Of a stretch of 64,000 bases of DNA, positions 1-10,300 are shown in pieces. Position 1 is the stretch's first letter. Each line of letters opens with the position of its first letter. Source of the DNA: SIG78 sp036677805 (GTDB lineage Bacteria > Verrucomicrobiota > Lentisphaeria > Victivallales > Victivallaceae). The notes under the pieces were generated by a model that was given only the letters and a program-made list of their open reading frames with translations, was not told where the DNA came from and ran no database searches. Position numbers and translations under genes: made by a program. The DNA lies in contig JAVBVS010000023.1 of assembly GCA_036677805.1 (NCBI GenBank), positions 1-64,000 of the forward strand, read 5' to 3'.

Positions 1-77
1 TAATTTCTTTCCGGAATCAGAAATATATCTCCACAACTTTGAATCCATTGCAACCAAACCGAAAGGGACCTGAGAAA

Positions 78-749
78 ATGAACAAAACCGCCGTTTCCGC
101 TCCCCGTGCTTTCACCCTCATAGAACTCCTGGTGGTAATCGCGATCATCGCCATCCTCGCCGCAATGCTGCTGCCCGCGCTGAGCGCAGCCCGCGAACGG
201 GCGCGCAACTCCCATTGCACCACCAAGCTCAAGCAGATCGGTACCGCCACCTTCATGTATGCCACTGACAATCACGACAATATTCCGTCCAATCGTGATG
301 CAACCGCCGCGACCACCGGCAGCTACGGCAATTATTACAACATTTATACCACTCCGCCGGGATTGCTGCTGCCGGGACAATATTTCGCCGTCCAAGGCGA
401 TTGGGACGATCTCAGCCGCAATTTCCGCTGTCCGTCCGACACCGCTAACTTCAAAGCGCCGGCGAGTCAATACATTTCCTATCAATATTATTATATGTTC
501 AAACCTTTCAACGCCAACTGGGCGGGGTTGGAACGGCAGATCGTCGGCCGGGACGATCCGGGACGCTATATCTGGATGGACATGACCCCGTACAAACCGA
601 CTGCCGGGACCAATACCCCCAACCATCCCTCGCAGGCCAACGTGCTCTATCTGGGCGGTCATGTCGGAAGCAAGATATACAACAACATGCCCACGACATT
701 CGATTATCCGCTGGTCAAGAACTTTCTTGACGAGTGTAGCGGTCAATAG
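78..749 (+). CDS. Prepilin-type N-terminal cleavage/methylation domain protein
   Basis: A 223-residue type IV pilin-like or pseudopilin-like protein. Residues about 12-40 form the class III leader and hydrophobic helix (FTLIELLVVIAIIAIL, then AAMLLPALSAARERAR). The rest is a globular domain ending near the motif NHPSQANVLYLGGHV, a variant of the H-X9-DG motif of DUF1559-like proteins with GG instead of DG. The residue before the cleavage-site Phe is Ala rather than the usual Gly, so processing by a standard prepilin peptidase is uncertain. ATG 78 is chosen because it places the leader 11 residues from the start and follows a purine-rich stretch; an upstream in-frame ATG at 39 would give an unusual leader. 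It lies 42 bases before a secreted glycosidase-like gene and is probably cotranscribed with it. Such proteins are abundant in Lentisphaerota; their function is not established. Confidence 0.88.
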   Translation: MNKTAVSAPRAFTLIELLVVIAIIAILAAMLLPALSAARERARNSHCTTKLKQIGTATFMYATDNHDNIPSNRDATAATTGSYGNYYNIYTTPPGLLLPGQYFAVQGDWDDLSRNFRCPSDTANFKAPASQYISYQYYYMFKPFNANWAGLERQIVGRDDPGRYIWMDMTPYKPTAGTNTPNHPSQANVLYLGGHVGSKIYNNMPTTFDYPLVKNFLDECSGQ

Positions 750-791
750 GCAATGCATGCAGTCGGTTCAATCATAAGCAGGAACAAAATA

Positions 792-3700
792 ATGCGGAAA
801 CGAATCTGGGGTATGATGGCAGCCATCACGGGGATGGCTTTGACGGTTGCGGGAGCGGACTTGGCCGATATGGCGAAACTCTCCGATATGACGGCGGCCA
901 AGCCGGGAGAAACCGTGAAGACGACCTTTCCGGCTTGGCCGGCGAAGGACGGCATGGCGACGATACTGCGCTTCAAACTGGTGGCTCGCGCCGCCACTTT
1001 GGCCGGGTGCAATTACAATGCGGTGCTGGCAATCAATGGCCGGCCGGTGGAAGAATTCACTGCCGACGGTTCGCCGCGCCTCTCCGGCGACGGCATGTTG
1101 CAACTCCTGCAAAGCGGCAAGCCGCCGCTGAGCATCCGGCGTTTTCAGAAGGAAAAGCTGTTGACCATGTTTGCGCCCGACGCCGCGACCGGCGACAAAG
1201 GAGCGGCGGACGGCTGCGGCGCCGGTTATGAGCTGGATATCTCCGATCTGGTCAAGCCCGACGGACCCAACGAGCTGGCGCTGACCAATGTTCGCGCCGG
1301 GAATCCCGAGCCGCCGGAAGTGGTGATGAGCGATATCGTCATCGGTAGCCGGCCGGCGACGAAGGATGCTGACAATGCCTTGCTCAAACTGCCTCTGGAA
1401 GAAGTGGCGATCATTCCCGACTTCACCATTGACAAGGTGCAGCAGGAACATACGGTGAACTTTCCGGCGATGCCGGCGAAGCCGGGTTATGTGCCGGTCT
1501 TGCGCTGCCGGGTGGTTTCCTACGCCGCCACCGCGGGCGGATGCAACTATAATGCGCAAATCCGGATCAACGATCGTTTTCTGAACCGTTATACTGAAAG
1601 CAGCGACGAACGACTGATCGGCCGCAATTCCACCTTCGGCTTGCTGGAGGATGGCGGGGCAGTCCGGGAATTTCCGGTCTTCGCCGGAGATAACCTGATG
1701 ACGATTTTCGCGCCCGGCGTCATTGCCGGAGACCGCGCGACGGCCGACAAAATGGGCGCGACGTTTCTCTTCGATCTTGGCGACCGGGTGCGCGGCGTCG
1801 ACGGCAACAGCGTGACCTTTCGCAATATCCGGGCTCCCGGCGCGCCGCGCCCCGATCTGATCGTAAGCGATATCGTGATCGGCTATCTGAGTACGGCGCA
1901 TTTTCCGAAACCGGTGTCGCTGATTGCTGAACGCGGCGCCATCGCGCGCCGGGCGACCGCCGGCAATCTGGAGTTGCGCCAGGGCGAAAAGGGCGGCTTT
2001 ACTTTGCAGGGGATACCCGGCGGGCCGTCTCTCCGGGTGGAAACCGCGCTGGGCATGACGCCGGAGGCGCCGGCGGTATTGCGGGCGGAAGATGGCGGCG
2101 CGGCCGTTGCCGGTATGACGTTGCAGACCCGGGAAATTCCCGGCGGATTCGAGTTGACGGCCGTTCGTCCCGACGGTCTGGAGTTGAAGCGGACGCTGAA
2201 ATTGGAGCATGGACTCCTCTTGTGGCATGAAGTCTGGCGCAATGCATCGGACCGGCCGCTGGGAGTGCCTTTCCGCCACCGCTTCTGTTTGCCGGACAAG
2301 GCGGTCAGCTTCTATCTGGGCGGCGACGGCGATACCGGGGCGCAGTTGAGTTCGGCCCAGAATCCGACTCTTTTTCTGAATGACAAGGCCGACGGCAACG
2401 GCTTCGGCATCGCCGCGGAAAATGACTGGCTCAGGCTGCTGATGGGGCTGCGGGCATCGGGCGGGATGGGCGAGCTTTACAGCACTCAGCTGGCGCTTGA
2501 GCCGGGCAAAAGCATTGAGTTCGACCTGACGATCGATCCCGAAACCGGCAAGCAGGGCTACTGGGGCTTCATCAACCGGCTGCGCCGCCGCTGGCTCGGA
2601 GAGGACACCATCACCGCCGCCGCGCCCTATTTCTGGAATACCGATTACCGTCAGGCGCCCGGCGCGACCGAGGCCGAGAAAATCCGCAACAGCTACGCTC
2701 ATCTCGGTCCGGTGGTGGTCGCCAACCGTGACTGGTCGCGGCTGATTTACGATACGCGCACCATTCACGGCGGCAAATGTCCGCTGCGGCCGGACGGCAA
2801 GCCCGACATTGAAAAATTCGTGACGTTTGAGCATCGCGAGCCGTTTTACCGCGAGTTTCAAGACCGTCTGGCGCAGTTCGCCGCGGCGGCGCCGGACGCG
2901 AAACTGATCATGATCACCCATCCGGCGATGGAGATTGTCTATGCGCCGGAAGCGGCGAAGTGGCCCTATGCCGCCGATGAAATCAAAACCGCGCAGGGCG
3001 GATGTTTCAACGATTCCTATTACAGCCGGGCTTACCTCTATGACCGGGTCAAAGACGGCTGGGCGATCTATTATTATGTGCCGTCGGCCGGCAGCGCTTA
3101 TTTGAAACTGCTCGAACAGGATGTGCGGCGCTATCTCGAAACGCTTCATGCTCCGGGCATCTATTTCGACGAATTCAGTTTCGGCGGGTCGAGTCGCGGT
3201 TACAGCCGCTACAATTACGGCAAAAGCGACGGTTATTCCGCCGATCTCGATGCCGCGGGCAAAGTGCTGCGCTTCAAGAGCGACAATGCCATGGCGGCCA
3301 AAACCGCGCAGGAGGAATTGGTCGGGATTGCCTCGCGCAACGGCAGGTTGTTCTACGCCAACGGCGGCCCCGCGCTGACTTCGGTTCAGAAATTGCCGGT
3401 GCTGTATTTCACCGAAGGCGGCAACGGGCACGGCCATCTCGCTGGGGCGCATCTGACCCAGGTGCCGCTGGCGCTGGGCAATTACGGCGATTACAAGAGC
3501 CGCAAAGGAATCTTCGAAGCGGTCAAATCGGCGCTGGCCATCGGTACGATTTACTCTCCCTACGGCGGCAATCTGCTGCTGGAGGGCAGCGACAACTTCG
3601 TCTGCAAGCTCTATCCGATCACCATTCTGGAAATCGGTCCGGGGCTGATCAAGGGCAGGGAACGGCTGGTCACCACCCGTTCGGGCGAATTCGACTGGGC

Positions 3701-3845
3701 GGTTTCCGACGGTCCGGCAACGCTCTACCGTTACGACGGCAACGGCGACCTGCTGCGGCCGCTGCCGGCGGCGGAAGTTGTATCCGGAAAAATTGCGATT
3801 TCCGTAGCGGATGGCGGTTTGACGGTTGCCGAACGCCGGAAATGA
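792..3845 (+). CDS. Secreted TIM-barrel glycosidase-like protein with duplicated N-terminal domain
   Basis: A 1017-residue exported protein of no family I can name with certainty. Residues 1-22 are a signal peptide. Two copies of a beta-sandwich-like domain follow, at about 41-195 and 219-365; both carry a TFPAWPAK/NFPAMPAK start, a GCNYNA motif and an SDIVIG end. A beta-rich middle (about 370-600) resembles the substrate-shaping domain in front of glycosidase barrels. The C-terminal part (about 608-960) looks like a TIM barrel, with the strand-end motif APGIYFDEF holding Asp793 and Glu794, where retaining glycosidases and transglycosidases often keep catalytic acids. ATG 792 is chosen over an in-frame upstream start because the signal peptide begins there, behind an AGCAGGAAC ribosome site. 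A carbohydrate-active role is inference. Confidence 0.8.
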   Translation: MRKRIWGMMAAITGMALTVAGADLADMAKLSDMTAAKPGETVKTTFPAWPAKDGMATILRFKLVARAATLAGCNYNAVLAINGRPVEEFTADGSPRLSGDGMLQLLQSGKPPLSIRRFQKEKLLTMFAPDAATGDKGAADGCGAGYELDISDLVKPDGPNELALTNVRAGNPEPPEVVMSDIVIGSRPATKDADNALLKLPLEEVAIIPDFTIDKVQQEHTVNFPAMPAKPGYVPVLRCRVVSYAATAGGCNYNAQIRINDRFLNRYTESSDERLIGRNSTFGLLEDGGAVREFPVFAGDNLMTIFAPGVIAGDRATADKMGATFLFDLGDRVRGVDGNSVTFRNIRAPGAPRPDLIVSDIVIGYLSTAHFPKPVSLIAERGAIARRATAGNLELRQGEKGGFTLQGIPGGPSLRVETALGMTPEAPAVLRAEDGGAAVAGMTLQTREIPGGFELTAVRPDGLELKRTLKLEHGLLLWHEVWRNASDRPLGVPFRHRFCLPDKAVSFYLGGDGDTGAQLSSAQNPTLFLNDKADGNGFGIAAENDWLRLLMGLRASGGMGELYSTQLALEPGKSIEFDLTIDPETGKQGYWGFINRLRRRWLGEDTITAAAPYFWNTDYRQAPGATEAEKIRNSYAHLGPVVVANRDWSRLIYDTRTIHGGKCPLRPDGKPDIEKFVTFEHREPFYREFQDRLAQFAAAAPDAKLIMITHPAMEIVYAPEAAKWPYAADEIKTAQGGCFNDSYYSRAYLYDRVKDGWAIYYYVPSAGSAYLKLLEQDVRRYLETLHAPGIYFDEFSFGGSSRGYSRYNYGKSDGYSADLDAAGKVLRFKSDNAMAAKTAQEELVGIASRNGRLFYANGGPALTSVQKLPVLYFTEGGNGHGHLAGAHLTQVPLALGNYGDYKSRKGIFEAVKSALAIGTIYSPYGGNLLLEGSDNFVCKLYPITILEIGPGLIKGRERLVTTRSGEFDWAVSDGPATLYRYDGNGDLLRPLPAAEVVSGKIAISVADGGLTVAERRK

Positions 3846-3856
3846 TGATCTATTAA

Positions 3857-3892
3857 TACCGGAAACATGATTGTGAAAATCGGTTTCCGGTA
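3857..3892. repeat. Perfect 10-bp inverted repeat after the secreted TIM-barrel gene
   Basis: TACCGGAAAC at 3857-3866 pairs perfectly with GTTTCCGGTA at 3883-3892 across a 16-base loop. It begins 11 bases after the stop codon of the upstream gene. No run of T follows on either strand, so it is not a classic intrinsic terminator; it may stabilise the 3' end of the mRNA or be a dispersed palindromic element. Its core (CCGGAAAC) recurs in the palindrome at 11377-11409. Confidence 0.7.
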
Positions 3893-3937
3893 TGAATAAA
3901 AAGCAGAAGTAATGACAGAAACAGGATTCTGATCATA

Positions 3938-5239
3938 ATGAACCATTGGCAAATCGCGACGTTCAAAACGGATATTACTCCGTTGCCGGGAGAACCCCTG
4001 GCATATGGTTATGCGCTGGCGGTTGAATCGCCGATTTATATCCGGGGGATGCTTCTGGATGACGGCACGACCCGGATCGTATTATTGAATGCCGAGATCA
4101 TCGGCTATGATGGAACTGCCCTGAGGATTTTGCGGCAGGCGGTTGCCGGTCCGGCCGGAACGACGGAAGAAAATATTTTTATCCATACCATGCACCTGCA
4201 TGGCAGTCTGGCGCTTTATCCGGAGGCTCGCGAAGTTAATCGCCAAATGGGAAATCTTCGCAATATGACCGATGAAGTGTTGGAACGCATTGCCGGACGA
4301 CTGGCGAAAGACGTGGCGGAGGCTGTGGGCGCAATGCGGAAAGTGGGCGGTTTGTCCGTCGCGGAACGGCGGGTTCGGAACCTTGCGTCGACACGACGTC
4401 TTCCGGATGGGCGAGGAGGTATGCTTTCGCGCTGGAGCTTCGGCAATGCTCCGGATATCCGTGAGCGGGAAATCGGTTTAATCGATCCGATTCTGCGTTC
4501 GATATTTTTACGGTCTCCGAAAGGTGATTTATTGACGGCGCTCCATTTCTATGCTTCTCATCCCATGGCTGAATACGGTCGCGATGTGGTCAATAGCGAT
4601 GCGCCCGGCGTCGCCTTGGCTGAATTGGAAACACGCATTCCCGGTTGTGCGGAATTTTTTTTCGTAGGAGCCGGCGGTGATGTGACATTCGGTAAATACA
4701 GCAGTGATGCGCCGGGCTATGAAGCATCTCGGGTTATCGGTCGACGGTTGGCCGATGCGTTATATGGTAATTTCAATCTTCAAGAGACGCAATCGCTGGG
4801 CCAACTGCGGATAATTCGACGCGAATTCGAGTTCCCGCTGCATCAGGCGCTGAACCCGGAACGGCTCCGGGAACGCCTGCAGCGGCCATTCGCATCGAAG
4901 TATGATCCTGAAAAATGGCAATGCGCGAAGTTGCCTTTTCTGGAACATTATGACCGGTATTATCGGAAATTTCCAGTGGTTCGGATAGAACTGGCGCCTG
5001 CCGTGAATCTGGTATTCATGCCGGGGGAACCGATGGTGGAATATCAGTTGTACCTGCAGAAAATCGCGCCGGAAGAGTTCATCGCCTGTGCTGCCTATGG
5101 TTGCAGTGCCTGCGGTTATATTCCGACGGCTTCGATGTTTGCCGAAGGGGGGTATGAAACCACGCTCGGTGTAACTGTGACGGATGAGCGCTGTGAGGAG
5201 CGTCTGAAGGCGGCATTGACTGCATTGTGGGATAAATAA
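3938..5239 (+). CDS. Neutral/alkaline ceramidase-like hydrolase
   Basis: A 433-residue protein resembling the N-terminal catalytic domain of neutral/alkaline non-lysosomal ceramidases. It shows the opening KTDITPLPG, a metal-site-like HTMHLHGS (family form THTHSG), the segment FYASHPMAEYGRDVVNSDAPG with a conserved His, and FVGAGGDVTFG matching the family's AGDVSP region. No signal peptide is visible, whereas true bacterial ceramidases are secreted. Lentisphaerota and Planctomycetota carry many such proteins of unknown substrate, so hydrolysis of a real sphingolipid is not implied. The ATG follows CAGGATT at a normal distance. The gene is less GC-rich at third positions than its neighbours. 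The next gene, an M55 peptidase, starts 56 bases downstream and may belong to the same transcript. Confidence 0.78.
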   Translation: MNHWQIATFKTDITPLPGEPLAYGYALAVESPIYIRGMLLDDGTTRIVLLNAEIIGYDGTALRILRQAVAGPAGTTEENIFIHTMHLHGSLALYPEAREVNRQMGNLRNMTDEVLERIAGRLAKDVAEAVGAMRKVGGLSVAERRVRNLASTRRLPDGRGGMLSRWSFGNAPDIREREIGLIDPILRSIFLRSPKGDLLTALHFYASHPMAEYGRDVVNSDAPGVALAELETRIPGCAEFFFVGAGGDVTFGKYSSDAPGYEASRVIGRRLADALYGNFNLQETQSLGQLRIIRREFEFPLHQALNPERLRERLQRPFASKYDPEKWQCAKLPFLEHYDRYYRKFPVVRIELAPAVNLVFMPGEPMVEYQLYLQKIAPEEFIACAAYGCSACGYIPTASMFAEGGYETTLGVTVTDERCEERLKAALTALWDK

Positions 5240-5295
5240 GAGTCGAGAGGGGTAATTTTAAAAGTTTTTTGATAATTTGAGGAGGAGCATATACG

Positions 5296-6141
5296 ATGAA
5301 AATCTGGATGATGACCGATATCGAAGGCGTGGCGGGAATTCTGAATTTCGAGGATTGGTGTTCGCCCGGAAGCCGTTATTATGAAATCGGCAAACGGTTG
5401 CTTACCCGCGAGGTCAACGCGGCCGTCGACGGCTTCTTCGCCGGCGGCGCCGACGCCGTCATGGTGATCGACGGCCACGGTCCGGGGGCGATTGACCTCG
5501 AACTGCTTGACGAGCGCGCCACCGTGGTCCGCGGTCCGGGCGAAACTCCGGCCATTCCCAGAGATTGCGATGCCGTCGCCTATGTGGGGCAGCATGCCAA
5601 GGCGGGCACTCCCTACAGTCACCTCACCCACACCGGAACCTTCGCGGTGGTCGAGCGGACCGTCAACGGCGTGGCCGTCGGGGAATACGGCGACGGCGCG
5701 CTACTGGCCGCCGAAAACGGCATCCCGGTGATTTTCGCGTCCGGCGAAGCCGCCTTCTGTCGCGAGGCCGAAGAGTTGACTCCGGGAGTGGTGACCGTCC
5801 CGGTCAAGTGGGGATTGCTGCCCGACGACGGCAGCGTGAATCTGACTGCGGAACAGTATGCCAAGGCCAAGCTTTCGGCCGAGCATCTGGCTCCGGCGAT
5901 GGCCTGCAAGCGGATCGCCGCCGGGGCCAAAGCGGCGTTGGCGAAGTTCTTTGCGACGCCGAAGGCGTTCCAGCCGTGTGCGATCAAGGCGCCGTTTCAC
6001 ATTGTGAGCCGGTTCCGTGCGTGTCGGGATTTTCCGCCCCAGATTCTTGAAGCCGCCCATCCGGCGCGTTTCAGTGAGGCTTTGCGTGTGTGCCATGAGC
6101 AGTGGAACCTGAGCCTGCATCCGGAAAAGCCGCTGAAGTAG
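5296..6141 (+). CDS. M55 family D-aminopeptidase (DppA-like)
   Basis: A 281-residue zinc peptidase of family M55, typified by Bacillus DppA, which cleaves N-terminal D-amino acids such as D-Ala from peptides. The family's metal ligands are all visible at near-identical positions: Asp8 and Glu10 in TDIEG, His61 in DGHG, His100 in GQHAKAG and Glu130 in VGEYGDGA. The length is normal and no signal peptide is seen, so it is probably cytoplasmic. The start is firm, with a strong GGAGGAGC ribosome site 8 bases ahead of ATG 5296. A role in recycling cell-wall or dietary D-peptides is inference. It sits downstream of the ceramidase-like gene in the same direction. Confidence 0.92.
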   Translation: MKIWMMTDIEGVAGILNFEDWCSPGSRYYEIGKRLLTREVNAAVDGFFAGGADAVMVIDGHGPGAIDLELLDERATVVRGPGETPAIPRDCDAVAYVGQHAKAGTPYSHLTHTGTFAVVERTVNGVAVGEYGDGALLAAENGIPVIFASGEAAFCREAEELTPGVVTVPVKWGLLPDDGSVNLTAEQYAKAKLSAEHLAPAMACKRIAAGAKAALAKFFATPKAFQPCAIKAPFHIVSRFRACRDFPPQILEAAHPARFSEALRVCHEQWNLSLHPEKPLK

Positions 6142-6181
6142 CCGGTGGGATCGGCGTTGGCTCGGCCAGTGCCGGGGCTTC

Positions 6182-7075
6182 TCACCGGAGCTTGCTGTAG
6201 CTGTAAATGGCGATGGCCGTGATCATCAGAATGGCGGAAGCCAAACGGCGGCGGAAAACGCCGCCGCCGGTTCTGGCTTCCAGATGGGTGAAGCCGCCAT
6301 GGGCGAGCAGCACCCCCAGCCCGATCGACATCAAGCCGCGCAGCGACTGGATGATATTGCCGAAGACCACGCCGAGGAGCGCAAAGCTGCCGAACAGTAC
6401 CAGCATGGCTCCGAACCAGCAGATGCCGAACGGAATGGCGGCGAGAAATGCCGAGCGCGACCGTCGGATGAAGAATATCGCCGGGAACGCGATCAGCCCG
6501 AGCAGGAGATAGCACAGCGCCGTACTGGTCATGGCGCTGGCCAGCGAAGCATCGCCGCTGATATGGAATACCGCTTCCTTGCCGTAAATGTCGGAAAAGG
6601 AGTAGCCGATGCAGGTGGCGAAAAGCCAGAGCACGGCCTTGCCGCTCATTTGGCCGCCACTGAAGTTCATCATCACCGCGGCGACCATGCAGAGGATGAC
6701 CGCCAGCCACTGCAGTGCGCTGATGGCGACGCCGAAGACTGCCAGATTGATCAGCGCCAGCACTACCAGTTTGACTCCGAGCAGCGAGGAGGCGCGCGAC
6801 GCCTCGAGTTCGCGCAGGGTCATGAAAAAGCTGCCCTGTCCGGCCAGATAACCGGCGGCGCACAGGACCACCGGGAGCACGTAGTCGGCATGTCCGAAGA
6901 GTCCCGGCGGCGCCGTCAGCGGCAGCAGCAGCGCCGCGAAACCGCCCATCACCACCTGCGAATAGATCATCAGATGAATCGGGTCGGCATGCCGGACCAC
7001 GAAATTGCGGGAGAAAACGTAGGAACAGGACTGGAGAAACGCCGCCGCCAGTCCGTAAAGAATGCCGGTTATCAT
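6182..7075 (-). CDS. DMT-superfamily (EamA-like) transporter
   Basis: About 297 residues with roughly ten hydrophobic helices in two similar halves, as in EamA/RhaT drug/metabolite exporters. It begins MITGILYGLAAAFLQSCSYV, the usual first helix of the family. An in-frame ATG at 7144 would add 23 hydrophilic residues; neither start has a clear ribosome site, and I prefer 7075 because EamA proteins normally start at the first helix. The substrate cannot be told. It converges with the M55 peptidase gene (40 bases apart) and is separated from the large gene upstream by that gene's terminator. Confidence 0.82.
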   Translation of the reverse strand: MITGILYGLAAAFLQSCSYVFSRNFVVRHADPIHLMIYSQVVMGGFAALLLPLTAPPGLFGHADYVLPVVLCAAGYLAGQGSFFMTLRELEASRASSLLGVKLVVLALINLAVFGVAISALQWLAVILCMVAAVMMNFSGGQMSGKAVLWLFATCIGYSFSDIYGKEAVFHISGDASLASAMTSTALCYLLLGLIAFPAIFFIRRSRSAFLAAIPFGICWFGAMLVLFGSFALLGVVFGNIIQSLRGLMSIGLGVLLAHGGFTHLEARTGGGVFRRRLASAILMITAIAIYSYSKLR

Positions 7076-7250
7076 GAGTTGAAAATTTTCTGAGGAGCCT
7101 TTCGTCTCCGACGTGATTTTACCGCTGCCGCCAATCGGCGCCATTTATGCCGATCACCGGCATATCGTATTAATTTATCACACCATCATGTCGGATGCCA
7201 GTCGGAAAAGGTTTTTTGCATGAGAAGACCGGGCGTTTCTCTGCCGGAAT

Positions 7251-7301
7251 AAAAAAATGCGCGACAGCCGGAAGACCCTCAATCCTCCGGCCGCCGCGCG
7301 C
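7251..7301 (-). terminator. Rho-independent terminator of the GH42-like gene
   Basis: On the minus strand a GC-rich hairpin (7259-7301; GCGCG and GCCGGA arms with a small internal mismatch) is followed by ATTTTTTTATT at 7251-7257. It begins 14 bases after the stop codon of the large secreted protein. Confidence 0.85.
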
Positions 7302-7314
7302 CCAAAGGGTCGCA

Positions 7315-10300
7315 TTACGGTTTTTTGATCGCCTCAAGAATCCTGTCGGCGTCTCCGGTCACGATGCTCCAGGTGTCGAAGACCTTCATTTCCCGGCTGA
7401 CTTGATTGACTTTGCGTCCAAGCACTTCGCCCGAATAAAGATCCACCGCATCGACAGCTTCGGGGAAGGTGATCGTTTTCACGCCGGGGCTGCCGGCGTG
7501 AAGCGTATAGAAGCCGTATCCGGCGAAAAAGGTATCGTTGGCATTGCTGTAGATCGGCACGCCTGCGGCGGCGGAGACGGAACGGATCAGGTCCGGGGTC
7601 AGGGTTTCGCTGCCGAGAAAAACGACCGTATAGCTGCCCTCGCGCTTAACCGCAAAGGAAACCGCATCGCCGTGGACGTAGCGCCCCAGCGCTGTTGCCT
7701 GGGGGTCAACCACGGCGAAACGCGGGTTGATTGCATATTCGGCGCCGAACACCGGCTGCCGGATCTGAGCCGTCACCGGATCGGCGAAGTTGTCCACCAC
7801 GGTCGACAGCGGCCCGGCGGCAATGCGTTCAAGCCGGATTCCGAGCAGTTCCGACATGATGTTGGCGTCGACTGATTCGGTGTCGGTCACGAAACCCGCC
7901 CCGTATACGACCAGCACCGTGCCGCCCTCGGCCCGGATCGCGGCCAGCGCTTGGCGGAGCCCCGGATTGGCGGCGAAGTCGCCGGCGAAAATCCACAGCT
8001 TGTAGCGTTTGGCTGCGGCGGGTACATCGTCGACCAGCAGGCAGTCCACCCCGGCGCCGAACTGCTGAAGCGGAATCCGCTGATAGCAGAGCAGGTTTCC
8101 GGTCAGGTACTGGGTTTTGCGCGGACGCTGCCAGACCAGCCCGTCGGGTTCGACCACCCAGCTCTTTTCCCGGGAATCGCGGATGTCGGAATAGGTCCGG
8201 AGGGTGCGGAAAGAGTTTTCGTCGGTGACCATCGCCACTTCGACGCCCGAACGGCGCGGTTCATCGATCATCAGCCGTCCCGCCCGCGCCGCCTGCTTCA
8301 TTTCGGTCCGGATATCGTCCGAATCAAGGTCGTTGCCGCCGCACAGCGGCAGCATCAGGATCGGGGTTTTGCGGGCGAGCATCATGCCCCAGTTGCGCCG
8401 CAGCAGCATCCGGGTCTGTTCGGCGTTGACCCCCTGTCCATAACCCATCGGTCCGGTCAGGTGAGTGCGGATATCATCCTCGATCAGCGAAAGTTTGCCA
8501 TGCGCGGCGAGCGAACCGAAAGGTTTCATATCGCCGCCGGGTTCGCCGGGGCCGCGGATGCCGTAGGAAGGCGGACTCACCAGAAAATCAATGTCGGGCG
8601 ACGCCAGCACCGGAGTGAGCGCATTGTGGCCGGCGGTGTTGATGCAGAATCCCATGCCCGCATATTCGTACTGATAGCCATAGTACGCGCCGAGCAATTT
8701 GGGCACCTTCATCGCCGCTTTGGCCGCTTTCGCAATACCGGCGATGCATTCGCCGATTGAATACGCATAATACTGATCATACGCCATCGCCGCATGGTCG
8801 GCGACCGGGTCGCGGAAAATGGTTTCCCGCGCCAGAGTCCGGGCTTCATAAGTCGGCACGGCCTCGGGCAGCCCGGGATAATTTTTGCGGACGAAGGCGG
8901 CGAAGTCCCGCCTGGCGCTCGAACCGTAGTCGTTCAATACCTTGCGTTCGCTCTGACTGTGGCAGCCCCAGCCCTGCCATTCAAAGGAGATGCCGCCGCA
9001 GAGATTGTAGGCGACGATCCGATTGCCGTAATAGGTTTCGCAATGGCGCACGAACGCCTGAATCGCGGCCTCGGCTTCCCGGCGGTAATCCGGGTCCGAA
9101 AAGGTGACCGTGCTCATATAATAGGGGAATACCCCGCCGTCGCTGTCGCGCGAAATCCGGTCCGGATACTTTTCGTCATACCAGTGGCGCGGCTGACACC
9201 AGACCCAGGCGGCAAGATAGGTGTTCGGGGTCTGCTTGAGCATCATGTTCATCTGCCAGTCGATTTCGCTGAAATCGTATTCGCCGGGACCGATCCACCA
9301 GTTGCCGGCGCAGCACTCGCGGATATCATAAGGGGTGTTGCGGTCATTCAAATCGACCGGATAGCGGCCGTCGAAAGTGCTCAGAAAGACCGGATAAACC
9401 GCGCGGCCGTTGATTTGAATTTCATGGCCGTCACCCTGGGTGGAACGCACCAGCTCGGCCCGCAGCGGCAGGGAGTCGCCGGGGCGCGCCGGTACCGGCC
9501 GGGCCGCCGCCGCAAAGGGAGCCGCGGCCGTTTTGCCGCCGAGCGCCGGTCCGCGGTCGGGCAGAGTCACTTCGACCGCGCCCTTGATTGCCGGACCATA
9601 GCGGAAGAGCGGCAAATCGCGCAGCGTCAGCGTGATGCTGCCATCGGCATTCTTCCGGCTTTCCCAATCCGAAAACGGACGCTGAACTTTGTCGAGTTCC
9701 AGGCCCCTGGCGTTGCGGACAGTGACCAGAACCGGTTCGCCGGGTTCCGGTTCCGGCGTCGCCCGCAAGGTGAGTTCCGCCGTCAACTCATCGGCCGCGG
9801 CAACATTTTCCGGTGTTTTCACGGCCACGACTTCCCAGCTTTTCCGGCTGGCGAGATAGGCCTGATAGGGCAGCGCGATGCTCCACGGCATGGCCGGCGG
9901 CGGATCGTGAATTTCGGACTTGCCCCAGGCGGAGTCGTCAAAGTCATTTTGAAGCCAGGCGGCATCCTCCGGCAGTTCCCGGAAGAGCGTTTTTTCACTG
10001 CCGTCGCCGGCGATCAATTCGCCGCCGTCCGCCGTAACCAGGGCCAGGTCATAGAGCAAACCGCCGTAGCCGCCGGCATTGCGGTACTGCAGCGCCAGCA
10101 CATTTTCGCCGGGACGGACGGCATCGGTCATATCCACCGTGGAGACTTTGGACCAGTCGCCGGCGGAAGCCCGGTCCAGCGGAAATACTTTGCCGTTGAG
10201 CGCCACTGCTTCGACCATATCATCCGCCGTGACCTGAAGCATCGCCCGGGTTACCGGGTGATCGGGAGAAACCGTGAAATGACGGCGGAAACGCGTTGAT

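Noticed and set aside
768..3452. An 894-codon minus-strand frame opposite the first large secreted protein
   Set aside because: It has no motif or start signal and lies under a protein with a signal peptide and duplicated domains.
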